Positions 1 to 6,417 of a stretch of DNA of 7,750 bases are shown in pieces (within the stretch, counting starts at the first letter, position 1; each line of letters opens with the position of its first letter). A program made the translations under genes and the position numbers. The notes under the pieces were generated by a model. The model was not told the origin of the DNA. It saw only the letters and a list, made by a program, of their open reading frames with translations, and searched no databases. The DNA lies in contig JAQCGA010000177.1 of NCBI GenBank assembly GCA_027619145.1, positions 1 through 7,750 of the forward strand, in the 5' to 3' direction. The stretch comes from a bacterium (GTDB taxonomy: Bacteria; Latescibacterota; UBA2968; GCA-2709665).

Positions 1-309
1 TTGACCCAGGGGCGGGGAGACCCCGCCCCTACGGGTGGTTGTGTCGATTACGAGGATACCGTGGAAATGGTTGGGCATGGTAACAGATATGTCGAGATTA
101 ACATGTGGATATTTTACCGGGATTTCCTCCCAGGAATTTGAGATAATTTTTCCGAATTTATTTTTGATCATCATACCATTCTTGATCTCTCCCAGGATAC
201 ATTCTTTTCCCTGTGTACAAATGGTTACAAAATACGCACCCGATTTTGTATAGTCGTATCCACGCAATCGAATTGACCGACGATGATGTTTATCCGGATC
301 GAATTTCAT
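1..309 (-). CDS. REP-associated Y1 (HUH) transposase, N-terminal part, cut by the window edge
   Basis: The minus strand is open from an ATG at 309 to base 1 (103 codons, no stop), so the gene continues outside the window. I recognise the Y1/IS200-like transposase family, RAYT subgroup. Residues 11-30 (RSIRLRGYDYTKSGAYFVTI) and the following CTQ match the typical start of these proteins. Residues 78-88 (MPNHFHGILVI) contain the HUH metal-binding His81-Phe-His83. The catalytic tyrosine would lie in the missing C-terminal half. RAYTs are thought to nick and join single-stranded DNA at REP hairpins. Right after the HUH block, residues about 91-103 (TTRRGGVSPPLGQ) are encoded by a REP hairpin. No Shine-Dalgarno is visible before the ATG; a second REP hairpin lies 10 bp upstream. 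The coding region is much more A+T-rich than its neighbours (121-180 is about 30% G+C), which suggests transfer. Whether the whole gene is intact cannot be seen. Confidence 0.88.
   Translation of the reverse strand, partial: MKFDPDKHHRRSIRLRGYDYTKSGAYFVTICTQGKECILGEIKNGMMIKNKFGKIISNSWEEIPVKYPHVNLDISVTMPNHFHGILVIDTTTRRGGVSPPLGQ
8..32 (-). repeat. REP-type hairpin inside the transposase reading frame
   Basis: A perfect 10-bp inverted repeat (8-17 with 21-30) encloses a 3-nt loop. On the minus strand it is preceded by GTAG (32-29), the tetranucleotide typical of REPs served by RAYT transposases. It lies within the transposase coding sequence and is read in frame as an Arg/Gly/Pro-rich stretch. 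Confidence 0.8.
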
Positions 310-315
310 GGTTTT

Positions 316-339
316 GTAGGGGCGGGGTTCCCCCGCCCC
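316..339 (+). repeat. REP-type hairpin upstream of the transposase start
   Basis: GTAG at 316-319 leads into a perfect 9-bp inverted repeat (319-327 with 331-339) with a 3-nt loop. The core is nearly identical to the hairpin at 8-32 but in the opposite orientation. It sits between the stop of the 295-aa amidohydrolase gene (361) and the transposase ATG (309), so it could also slow readthrough or stabilise the 3' end of the upstream mRNA. On the minus strand no T-run follows, so it is not a classic terminator for those genes. Confidence 0.78.
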
Positions 340-360
340 GGTTTTTGTTTTTGTTTGACG

Positions 361-1248
361 TCACCCATCCAGCGGCACGAGCCTCAGCGCGTTCTGGAAA
401 CAGATCTTGTCCATGACGTCCTGTGGTAAATTCAGGGTGGGCAGGAATTCTTGGAGTTCATTGCCTTTGCTGTCCCGACCATAGAGGAGGCGGTCCGCGA
501 GGCGCAGAATGAATTCTCGACCGTGTTCCACATCGCGCCGGATGGCGTTGATGCCGGACCCGGCCGAGAGGTCGGCATAGAGGTTGGGGTACTGGTCGAA
601 GAGGCGGTGCAGTTCGCCACCCGGTGTGACCGGGCCAGGGGGATAGGATTCGAAGGCGGTGTTTGCATTTCCGCTAATGAAGCGCCAGAAGCCGGGAGCA
701 TGGCCAATAAAGATGGTGTCCGGGCAGGCCTGGAGCGCACGTTCGAGGGGTTCCATTCCGCCGCCGTACCAGATATTCTGGTACACCATGTTGCCGTTTT
801 GATCCGGGCGGTAGGGCACGTCCATGTGGAGGACGACCGGGGCACCGAGTTTGCCTGCACGACGGAAGAGTTCGATGCTGCGTGGGTCGTCCAGGAGTAG
901 CCGGTAGCTCCATTCGCCGCAGACGCGTACGCCGTACATTTCGTACGCGGTTTCAAAGAGGTCTGCGGCGTGTTCTTCATATGGGCAGGGGCAGTACCCG
1001 GCAACAAAGCGTCCGGGATACCGCTCGCAGGCGGCCAGGATGTGGTCCAGGGTGGCACCGCCGTGCGTGCCATCTGGCCGAAAGTTGAGTGGGCTGAAGT
1101 TGCCGGAAGAGGACGGTACATCCTGACCGGGAGGTAGATACCAGGTGAGTAACCAGGCGGTGTGGATACCAAATGCGTCCATTTCGCGGATGACACCGGT
1201 GGCGTCCAGGCGATGGTAGTTGACGTGGTTGTGTGCATCGATGAGCAT
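361..1248 (-). CDS. Amidohydrolase_2 family metal-dependent hydrolase (295 aa)
   Basis: TIM-barrel amidohydrolase of the Amidohydro_2 type, a family that includes lactonases, ACMSD-like decarboxylases and related C-O/C-C hydrolases; probably cytoplasmic. Visible metal/active-site elements: the N-terminal beta-strand motif MLIDAHNHV with His6 and His8, His141 (VVLHMD), His183 (FIGHAPG) and Asp259 (LLYGRDSKG). The Asp keeps its place after a hydrophobic strand, but the usual GTDYP context is replaced by GRDSKG, so the substrate pocket likely differs from common members. I chose the ATG at 1248 rather than the in-frame ATG at 1296: AGGAG lies 7 nt before it (1260-1256), the family normally starts at this strand, and the longer form would be encoded by the adjacent repeat. 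It is last of the five leftward genes, separated from the other amidohydrolase by a repeat element. Substrate unknown. Confidence 0.87.
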   Translation of the reverse strand: MLIDAHNHVNYHRLDATGVIREMDAFGIHTAWLLTWYLPPGQDVPSSSGNFSPLNFRPDGTHGGATLDHILAACERYPGRFVAGYCPCPYEEHAADLFETAYEMYGVRVCGEWSYRLLLDDPRSIELFRRAGKLGAPVVLHMDVPYRPDQNGNMVYQNIWYGGGMEPLERALQACPDTIFIGHAPGFWRFISGNANTAFESYPPGPVTPGGELHRLFDQYPNLYADLSAGSGINAIRRDVEHGREFILRLADRLLYGRDSKGNELQEFLPTLNLPQDVMDKICFQNALRLVPLDG

Positions 1249-1267
1249 TGTGGAACTCCTGGGAGCG

Positions 1268-1431
1268 CCCTCACCCCGCCCGGCAGAGCCGGGCACCCCT
1301 CTCCCGCATTGCGGGAGAGGGGCCGAGTGTTGGGTGTTGTGGAAGTGAAGGGTTTTGGATTTTTCCTCAGGCCTTTTAACGTTAATCTCCCCCTCTCTCG
1401 CGCTGCGGGAGAGGGGGCCGGGGGGTGAGGG
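1268..1431. repeat. MITE-like element: inverted pair of CCCTCACCCC/CCCTCTCCCGC palindromic repeats
   Basis: The left edge starts CCCTCACCCC (1268-1277) and the right edge ends with its exact complement GGGGTGAGGG (1422-1431). Inside are hairpins: 1278-1294 (7-bp stem, loop AGA), 1296-1322 (perfect 12-bp stem, loop ATT) and 1389-1417 (12 of 13 pairs, 3-nt loop). About 66 bp of unremarkable sequence lies between the two halves. The element abuts the stop codon of the upstream gene (1434-1432) and ends 8 bp short of the Shine-Dalgarno of the downstream gene, so it fills the intergenic space exactly. The same type of repeat is common in many environmental genomes (from memory). I see no clear target-site duplication. 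In RNA it would form strong hairpins between the two amidohydrolase genes. Confidence 0.75.
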
Positions 1432-2277
1432 CTATTCCAGCCCGAAGATTTCAAGGCTGTTGCGATAGATAAGTGCTTCAACCTGGTCTTCGTTCAGGCG
1501 TGGAAGCGCGGTGCCTTCCAGCATGTTGTTGAGGCTGCGCAGGCCGTCTACGGAGGCGTTGATGTTGGTGAAGGGGTAGTCTGTTCCGAAGATGAGTTTG
1601 TCCCATACACCGTATTCCTGGACGAGCATGAGGCTGTTGTAGAGTTGGAAGGGACGGTAGTGGAGTGCGCTGACGTCGGCGTAGACGTTGGGGTGTTTGC
1701 GGATGACAACGACGCATTCACCTTCGTACGGGTGGCCGAGGTGGGCCATGATGATTTTGACGTCCGGGAAGCGCGTGGCCACGGGGTCCAGGTGGCGTGG
1801 CAGGGTGCATTCGAGCGGGGCCTGTGAGATGAAGGTGGTGCCGGTGTGGAGCAAGACGGGCAGGTTGTGTTTTTGTGCGTATGTCCAGAGCGGGTCCAGG
1901 AGAGCGTCGTCTGGCCGGAAGCCAGCGTACATGGAGAGAAGTTTGATGCCTTTGAGGCCCAGGTCCTGGTGGCCTTCGCGCAGTTCATCTTGCCAGCCGT
2001 CCTGTGTGGGGTCTACGGAGAGGAAGCCGATGAGGTCGTTCGGGTGCTGGGCCACGCAGTCGGCCACGTACCGGTCGTCTACCCACATACCGCTCAAGCG
2101 GGCTTTCCCTCCGAAAACGACGGTGCGCGTTTTTTCTCGTGCGGCGGCACGGTAGTCTTCGTAGTGCACGGTGAGGTCCATTTCTACATCGCCCCGTGCA
2201 CGGCGGGCCTGTGTGCGAAAGTCGTCGTTGAAGTGTTGTGGGTATTCCCATACGTGGCAATGGATGTCGATGATCAT
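1432..2277 (-). CDS. Amidohydrolase_2 family metal-dependent hydrolase (281 aa)
   Basis: A second, more canonical Amidohydro_2 protein. The N-terminal strand MIIDIHCHVWEYP gives the HxH pair His6/His8; His144 (VLLHTGTT), His179 (IIMAHLGHP) and Asp233 (LIFGTDYP) complete the usual metal and catalytic set. The GTDYP motif near the C-terminus is the family hallmark. An in-frame ATG at 2334 would add 19 residues with no family similarity. I chose 2277 because AAAGG lies 8 nt before it and the protein then begins with the first barrel strand. The stop (TAG) is directly followed by the palindromic repeat element. With its neighbour of the same family it may catalyse related steps (for example lactone or amide hydrolysis); this is inference. 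The two differ clearly around the catalytic Asp, so they are not a recent duplication. Confidence 0.9.
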   Translation of the reverse strand: MIIDIHCHVWEYPQHFNDDFRTQARRARGDVEMDLTVHYEDYRAAAREKTRTVVFGGKARLSGMWVDDRYVADCVAQHPNDLIGFLSVDPTQDGWQDELREGHQDLGLKGIKLLSMYAGFRPDDALLDPLWTYAQKHNLPVLLHTGTTFISQAPLECTLPRHLDPVATRFPDVKIIMAHLGHPYEGECVVVIRKHPNVYADVSALHYRPFQLYNSLMLVQEYGVWDKLIFGTDYPFTNINASVDGLRSLNNMLEGTALPRLNEDQVEALIYRNSLEIFGLE

Positions 2278-2553
2278 GAGAGATGCCTTTTTGTGAAAAA
2301 TTTCAAAATCGGTCCGGTGGAAGGTCGTACGCACTGTGGCCCGGTATTCCAGAGGCTTCGAGAGAACCGTGGTGCCCCTATCCTCCGCGTTCGCTGGCGT
2401 AGCAAGAATCCATCTCAGAGAAGCGTTGCAAGATCGAAATCAATAACAGGCAGTTGCGGACAAACTCAAATATTCGCACATTTGCAGGTTTTGCCTTTCG
2501 TAGGGGCAGGCCCCCGTGCCTGCCCGGCGCTCTTCGAGTTAATCGAGTGGGCG
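2278..2553. other. Intergenic spacer between the GguC-like gene and the amidohydrolase pair
   Basis: This 276-bp gap is the only sizeable break in the leftward gene run. It holds a REP-like hairpin (2500-2525) close to the end of the GguC-like gene, then about 200 bp in which I see no gene, tRNA or strong promoter. It may mark the end of one transcription unit and the start of another for the two amidohydrolases. Confidence 0.5.
2500..2525 (+). repeat. REP-like hairpin, GTAG type, divergent core
   Basis: GTAG at 2500-2503 leads into an 8-bp perfect inverted repeat, GGGCAGGC (2504-2511) with GCCTGCCC (2518-2525), and a 6-nt loop. It shares the GTAGGGGC head with the hairpins at 8-32 and 316-339 but has a different stem, so it is probably another variant of the same REP family. 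It lies 29 bp past the stop of the GguC-like gene and could protect that mRNA's 3' end or reduce readthrough. Confidence 0.7.
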
Positions 2554-3561
2554 CTACAGCGGATCTACCCGTACAAATGTATTTTTCTCTTTGCTCACAC
2601 GGAGAGGATTCCGCAAGGAACGACCGAATCCGTCCCATTCTACGACCATAACGTCTCCGTCTTCGAGAGAAACGCCTTCGCCAAAGCTGAATGCGTCTGC
2701 ACCAAAAAAGTGGATGTGTGCATCGCCGGGCCGTCGGTGGAATTCATATTTGAAGTGGTGGTGTTCCATGTTTGCCAGGCTGTGAGACATGTTCTTTTCC
2801 CCGGTGGCGATGGCGCGGGACCAGAGGGGTTTTCCGTTGCGTTCGATAGAGACGGTACCGGAGACGTTGTTGAAGTCCGGGTCAATGATGAGTTCGGGGC
2901 CCAGAGAGCAGACGCGCAATTTGGAGGGGGCCAGGTAGAGGTAGTTCTTTTTTTCAGTAACATGGTCGGAGAATTCGTTGCTGGTTACCATGCCAATACG
3001 CCGGGGTGTGCCGTTGGGTGCAATGATATATGCACCGGCGATTTCGGGTTCTTCCCCGCCGTCGCCTGCATAGGGAGGTACGTCGAGGGGTTCACCGTGG
3101 GCGCGTAAAACTGTGCCGCAACCTTTGTAGAACCACTCGGGAGATACGCCGAAGGTTCCGGATTTGGGTTTACCGCCTTCGAGGCCCCATTGATACATGC
3201 GCATGCTGTCTGTGACGGGGGCTTCGTTGCTTTCCTGGGCGTGCATGGCCTGGCGGTTGTCCACGCTGGCTTTGTGGGTAAGGCCTGTTCCGGTAACCAG
3301 GCAGCGGGTGGGTTCGCCCGGGTGGTCATAGGCGGGTAAGAGATGCCAGTCTGACGTACCGTTGTAGAGGGCGTCGTAGTTGAAGCGTTCTTCGGAGAGG
3401 CTGGATTCTATTTCGGAGAGGAGCGAGGCGCCGGTGCGCAGTACGGTGTTGGCCAGGCCGAAGACGGAGGTGTGGCCGCTGAGCAGGATGCCATCTTTGT
3501 CGTCAACTTTTGCAATTTTTCGGCCAAGTTTGGGATGGATGATCTGAATGAGTCGGGTCAT
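2554..3561 (-). CDS. GguC/AraD1-type protein, fumarylacetoacetate hydrolase (FAH) superfamily
   Basis: The 335-aa protein matches my memory of the GguC/AraD1 family, a FAH-fold group found beside sugar-uptake and sugar-acid genes. Characteristic stretches are TDSMRMYQWGLEGGKP (118-133), EWFYKG (142-147), GGEEPEIAG (168-176), NEFSDHVTEKKNYLYLAPSKL (195-215) and MSHSLANMEHHHFKY (258-272). Likely metal ligands are Glu171 and Glu173 (the ExE pair) and Asp199; Lys214 is a plausible catalytic lysine. FAH relatives act on 2-keto-3-deoxy or diketo sugar acids as dehydratases or hydrolases, so a cytoplasmic sugar-acid step is likely, but the reaction is not settled by sequence. The ATG overlaps the stop of the upstream cyclase-family gene by 4 bp (ATGA, 3558-3561), implying translational coupling. 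The length is normal for the family and nothing looks broken. Confidence 0.85.
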   Translation of the reverse strand: MTRLIQIIHPKLGRKIAKVDDKDGILLSGHTSVFGLANTVLRTGASLLSEIESSLSEERFNYDALYNGTSDWHLLPAYDHPGEPTRCLVTGTGLTHKASVDNRQAMHAQESNEAPVTDSMRMYQWGLEGGKPKSGTFGVSPEWFYKGCGTVLRAHGEPLDVPPYAGDGGEEPEIAGAYIIAPNGTPRRIGMVTSNEFSDHVTEKKNYLYLAPSKLRVCSLGPELIIDPDFNNVSGTVSIERNGKPLWSRAIATGEKNMSHSLANMEHHHFKYEFHRRPGDAHIHFFGADAFSFGEGVSLEDGDVMVVEWDGFGRSLRNPLRVSKEKNTFVRVDPL

Positions 3562-4208
3562 AATACGTCCTCCTCCACTTCCGCCACAATTCTGCAGGGG
3601 AGCTGGGTGATTGTTGGAAACCGGACCGGAAGCACAGTGAGTGTGACGTGTGGAACAGTGAGCCGGTGCAGGTTGATGGGGTAACAGACTGTTGCGATGT
3701 TGTTTTTAAAGAGGGCCGGGAAGACGCCGTGCAGTTCCTGGCTTTCGTAGATGTCCGAGACGAGAAGGTGGATGCCGGTTTGCACGATCCACTGTACGGC
3801 GTCTGTCGTCAGGTACACGCTACGTTCTTCAATGTCGTCGAATCGGCGTTTTCCCAGGGCGTTGATTACCAGGGCGTTTCCGACTGGTCCGGGACAGGCG
3901 GATTCCAGTTCGGCGGCGGTGACAGCGCCGGAACCATCGGTTCGATCCAGGTGAAGAATGGTGGCACGGGTCCGGTAGAGTTTTTCCAGCGGGTACGTTG
4001 CGGCATCCAGGCCGTCATCGGTTTCTTTGATGTGGCCGGGAAAGTCGATGTAGGTACCGAGCATGGAGTCGTGCTGGAAGTGATAGATCATGCCGGTGTA
4101 GGTGACACTTCCGTGGCCAATGGGGCGTTCTTCGAGGGCGAAGGTGGGGCGGCCGTATTGAGATTCCTGCGCGGGCAGGGTCAGGTCGATGCAGGTGGTG
4201 TGTTTCAT
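3558..4208 (-). CDS. Cyclase-family (kynurenine formamidase-like) protein with altered metal site
   Basis: The 216-aa protein resembles the putative cyclase family (PF04199, KynB-like), metal-dependent hydrolases. Family features seen: the early IDLTLP strand (7-12), the core MLGTYIDFPGH (49-59) in place of the usual HxGTHxDxPxH, the SDIYESQELHGVF region (151-163) with His160, and INLHRL (178-183) at the usual position of the ENLxNLxxL motif. Asp55, His59 and His160 are kept, but both His of HxGTH are Met49 and Tyr53, and the usual Glu aligns with Cys175. It may therefore use another metal set (nearby His43 and His46 are candidates) or not be a standard hydrolase. The ATG lies 1 bp after the stop of the 699-aa gene (TAA-A-ATG) with no Shine-Dalgarno, so translation probably depends on the upstream gene. 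It overlaps the GguC-like gene by 4 bp. Confidence 0.78.
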   Translation of the reverse strand: MKHTTCIDLTLPAQESQYGRPTFALEERPIGHGSVTYTGMIYHFQHDSMLGTYIDFPGHIKETDDGLDAATYPLEKLYRTRATILHLDRTDGSGAVTAAELESACPGPVGNALVINALGKRRFDDIEERSVYLTTDAVQWIVQTGIHLLVSDIYESQELHGVFPALFKNNIATVCYPINLHRLTVPHVTLTVLPVRFPTITQLPCRIVAEVEEDVL

Positions 4209-4209
4209 T

Positions 4210-6309
4210 TTAAGGAGTGACGATGTCTCCGGATTCCAGGCTTTTCAGGCCAATTTGTTTGATTTCGTCGGCTGTGGTATTGGCATCGCCGTAGAGTTCA
4301 AAGATATATTCGATCTCGAATGTTTTTCCAGCAGGTACTGGGGCTTCGCCGGGGTTGAGGTTGACGTGGACATCAATATAATTTCCGCAGACGGAATAGT
4401 GGAGTTTTTGTTCCGGGTGTTGTGGGTTTTTGATGAGGGTGAGGACGTTGCCCCGGTCTGTGGCGAAGAGGCCGTAGAAGAGGCGGTCGTCGTTGCTTTC
4501 TCCTGGGGAGGATACGCTGGTGTCCGGGCGGTACGTGTAGATGGTTGATGTTTTGTCGCGCTGGACAAAGAGGACCATGTCGTGGAACCAGGTTTCTACC
4601 AGGCGGGAAGGGTAGGGGAAGATGTCTGAGAATTCGATGTTGGGGTCATCCCACTGCTGGAGGATTTCCATGCGCATCCGTACGTTCATGCGGGGGCGGG
4701 GGTGGTTGTAGGGCATGGAGAGCCAGAGTTCGGATTGTGCGCGCTGATTGGGATTGGTGCCCCGGAGGTAGAGGGCAATTTCGTCCGGGCCGTTTTTTTC
4801 TATGACGAAGTCTTTGATGAAGTTGCAATATTGATGTTTGGAATTCCCGCAAGATTTGAACCAGGCCATGGGGATTTCCCAGACGGCAGGTTCGGTCTGG
4901 TTGTGGTCTGTGACCCGGTGCACTGCGCAACTGAAGAGGTCCAGTTCGAAGGCGGGGCGCTGTTTGTTGTGGCTGCTCCAGATGACGAGGTCGCGGCGGT
5001 TGCCCGCGCGGCGCTGGAGGTCCACGCCGGTACTTTCGCTCTGGTACACGGCCTGGATGCCGGGAGTTTTTTTTATGCAGATTTCTGTGGGTGTGTTTCG
5101 GTTCAGGGGTGTGGAGAGGACCACGTGATCTACGGAGTCGTTGCGGTGGGACATTTCCATGACCACGCAGATGTCGTCTGTGAGTTCGCCTTCGGAGATG
5201 AGTTGCGGCAAGATCGGTTGACCGTTGACGGTGGCTGTGACGGCACCTCTGTGGCGAGGGTCGGTTTTGCGGCGATAAAAGCGCAGGCGTGCGGTTCGTT
5301 CCAGGGGGTCCGGGGGGAAGGTGATGTGGACCTGTGTGGGGTCACCTTGTTCGATTTCATATACGCCGTCTTCATCGGAATAACAGCGGAAGCGTCCGGC
5401 GGATACGGTCGGTTTTAGCGGGTTCTGGACGGCGGAGATGCGGCGTTCCAGGTCGGGCACGTTATCTGAATGGGAGACGACGAGGGTGGCGGCGTGTGTG
5501 GTATCGCCGTTGATGGCGGCACCTTCGAGCCAGTTCAGGCGGATGTTGGGGCCTTGTTCGGTGACAGATGCGGTGACGTTTCCACTGTCGCAGGCCCAGC
5601 CCATGTTGTGCCAGCCCCATTGCTGCATGCCGGTAGGCCAGTGAGAGGCGTAAAAGGGTGGCACACGGCCATGATCGGTTGTCCAGTCCAGGGCATGGCC
5701 TTTGTCACGGGCCCAGTAGAGGGCTGTGGATGTGTGTTTGCCTTTGAGGAGGATGGATTTTCCGGGCAGTTGTTCACTAAATGGGATGGTTTGTGCTTCC
5801 GGTCCGGTAATGGTTTTTGTACCGAGGGCAATTTCCTGGCAATCGGGTTCGCCCTGGATTTCGAGATAGGCGTCCTGCACAGGGCCGTGGCCGGCCAGGT
5901 CCGCGGTTTTTAGTGCGGTGGTGATGTGGAGGTCGCCTTCCGGGTAGATCCAGATGTCCTGCCTGCCGTCGCCGTGGTAGTGGCCGTGTTCGTCCAGGAG
6001 GTCGAAGAAGATGCGCATGCCAATGCGTACCGGGCCTTCTTCCAGAAAGTGAAATTTGGGCGCGGGGTCGTTTTCCTGGCGGATGAGTACGGATTGGCCG
6101 TGGTCCGGTGTTCCATCTTCGGAGTGGCAGACAAGGCGCATCCGAGCGGCAATGTGGAGGATGGACCGACTGAGACCAACGCCAGTATCTTTTCCATCTG
6201 GGCCGATTTCGAGGACACCGCCTTTGTATTTTGCAAAACTGGCAGCTATGTTTCCAATTCGTCCTTTCCAGTGGGTGCGGCAGTCCACGAAAACGCCGTG
6301 GTGTTGCAT
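4210..6309 (-). CDS. Large conserved-looking protein of unknown function (699 aa)
   Basis: I do not recognise this family. The protein has no signal peptide or membrane segment, so it looks cytoplasmic. Composition and pattern (many short alternating hydrophobic strands, Gly/Asn/Asp turns, many Trp/His/Tyr) suggest beta-sandwich domains. The part around 116-133 (RQDIWIYPEGDLHIT) and the C-terminal part (FEIEYIFELYG) recall galactose-mutarotase-like or glycoside-hydrolase accessory sandwiches, but this is only a resemblance. A Trp-rich stretch lies at 223-238 (HWPTGMQQWGWHNMGW). The ATG at 6309 is preceded by AGGAAA and is the first gene after a promoter candidate. Its stop is 1 bp before the cyclase-family ATG, so it is the lead gene of a coupled three-gene unit and probably acts on the same carbohydrate-like substrate (inference). 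No frameshift is visible. Confidence 0.85.
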   Translation of the reverse strand: MQHHGVFVDCRTHWKGRIGNIAASFAKYKGGVLEIGPDGKDTGVGLSRSILHIAARMRLVCHSEDGTPDHGQSVLIRQENDPAPKFHFLEEGPVRIGMRIFFDLLDEHGHYHGDGRQDIWIYPEGDLHITTALKTADLAGHGPVQDAYLEIQGEPDCQEIALGTKTITGPEAQTIPFSEQLPGKSILLKGKHTSTALYWARDKGHALDWTTDHGRVPPFYASHWPTGMQQWGWHNMGWACDSGNVTASVTEQGPNIRLNWLEGAAINGDTTHAATLVVSHSDNVPDLERRISAVQNPLKPTVSAGRFRCYSDEDGVYEIEQGDPTQVHITFPPDPLERTARLRFYRRKTDPRHRGAVTATVNGQPILPQLISEGELTDDICVVMEMSHRNDSVDHVVLSTPLNRNTPTEICIKKTPGIQAVYQSESTGVDLQRRAGNRRDLVIWSSHNKQRPAFELDLFSCAVHRVTDHNQTEPAVWEIPMAWFKSCGNSKHQYCNFIKDFVIEKNGPDEIALYLRGTNPNQRAQSELWLSMPYNHPRPRMNVRMRMEILQQWDDPNIEFSDIFPYPSRLVETWFHDMVLFVQRDKTSTIYTYRPDTSVSSPGESNDDRLFYGLFATDRGNVLTLIKNPQHPEQKLHYSVCGNYIDVHVNLNPGEAPVPAGKTFEIEYIFELYGDANTTADEIKQIGLKSLESGDIVTP

Positions 6310-6361
6310 CTGGATTTCCTTTCGGTTCAGGCTTATTGAGTGCCAGGAAGGGGAGGTTCCT

Positions 6362-6389
6362 ATTTAACCATAATTTTTCTGGATTTCAA
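6362..6389 (-). promoter_or_regulatory. Sigma70-like promoter candidate for the leftward gene run
   Basis: On the minus strand TTGAAA (6389-6384) and TTAAAT (6367-6362) are separated by 16 bp, giving 5/6 and 4/6 matches to the -35 and -10 consensus. Transcription would start near 6355 with a leader of about 45 nt before the ATG at 6309. It lies in the only A+T-rich stretch upstream of the 699-aa gene. By-eye prediction only. Confidence 0.4.
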
Positions 6390-6391
6390 TT

Positions 6392-6417
6392 AAAACTTTG
6401 TGGGTGGTTCCATCGTC
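6392..6417 (+). promoter_or_regulatory. ECF-type promoter candidate for the sigma factor gene (autoregulation)
   Basis: On the plus strand AAAAC (6392-6396) and CGTC (6414-6417), 17 bp apart, resemble the AAC...CGTC pattern of many ECF-sigma promoters. ECF genes are often transcribed from their own promoter type. Start would be near 6424, about 45 nt before the ATG at 6470. The motif is short and could be chance. Confidence 0.28.

Noticed and set aside
8..339. CRISPR array suggested by repeated GC-rich palindromes
   Set aside because: There are only two copies in opposite orientation, separated by transposase coding sequence; no regular spacing and no cas genes.
319..350. Hairpin followed by T-rich sequence as a rho-independent terminator on the plus strand
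   Set aside because: No plus-strand gene ends here. The stem belongs to the REP family, and the T-rich stretch is interrupted by G; on the minus strand no T-run follows.
1249..1296. Sixteen-residue N-terminal extension of the 295-aa amidohydrolase
   Set aside because: It would be translated from the palindromic repeat and past a good Shine-Dalgarno at 1260-1256; family members start at the first barrel strand.
432..1481. Minus-strand open frame of 349 codons overlapping the 295-aa amidohydrolase
   Set aside because: Ser/Thr/Pro-rich shifted-frame translation of the real gene, extending through the repeat element; no recognisable domain.
2400..2475. Possible minus-strand promoter for the amidohydrolase pair (TTGAGT about 17 bp from TTATTG)
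   Set aside because: The -10 match is poor and the leader would be long; not strong enough to list as a feature.
1846..3108. Long plus-strand open frame of 420 codons
   Set aside because: It lies antisense to the 281-aa amidohydrolase and the GguC-like gene and crosses their intergenic spacer. It has no family resemblance, and both minus-strand genes have clear motifs.
3648..4220. Plus-strand open frame of 190 codons
   Set aside because: Antisense to the cyclase-family gene, which carries recognisable motifs and tight operon packing.
4702..5418. Plus-strand open frame of 238 codons
   Set aside because: Antisense to the 699-aa gene. Its Gly/Val/Phe-rich composition is typical of the mirror frame of a G+C-rich gene; no motif or ribosome site.
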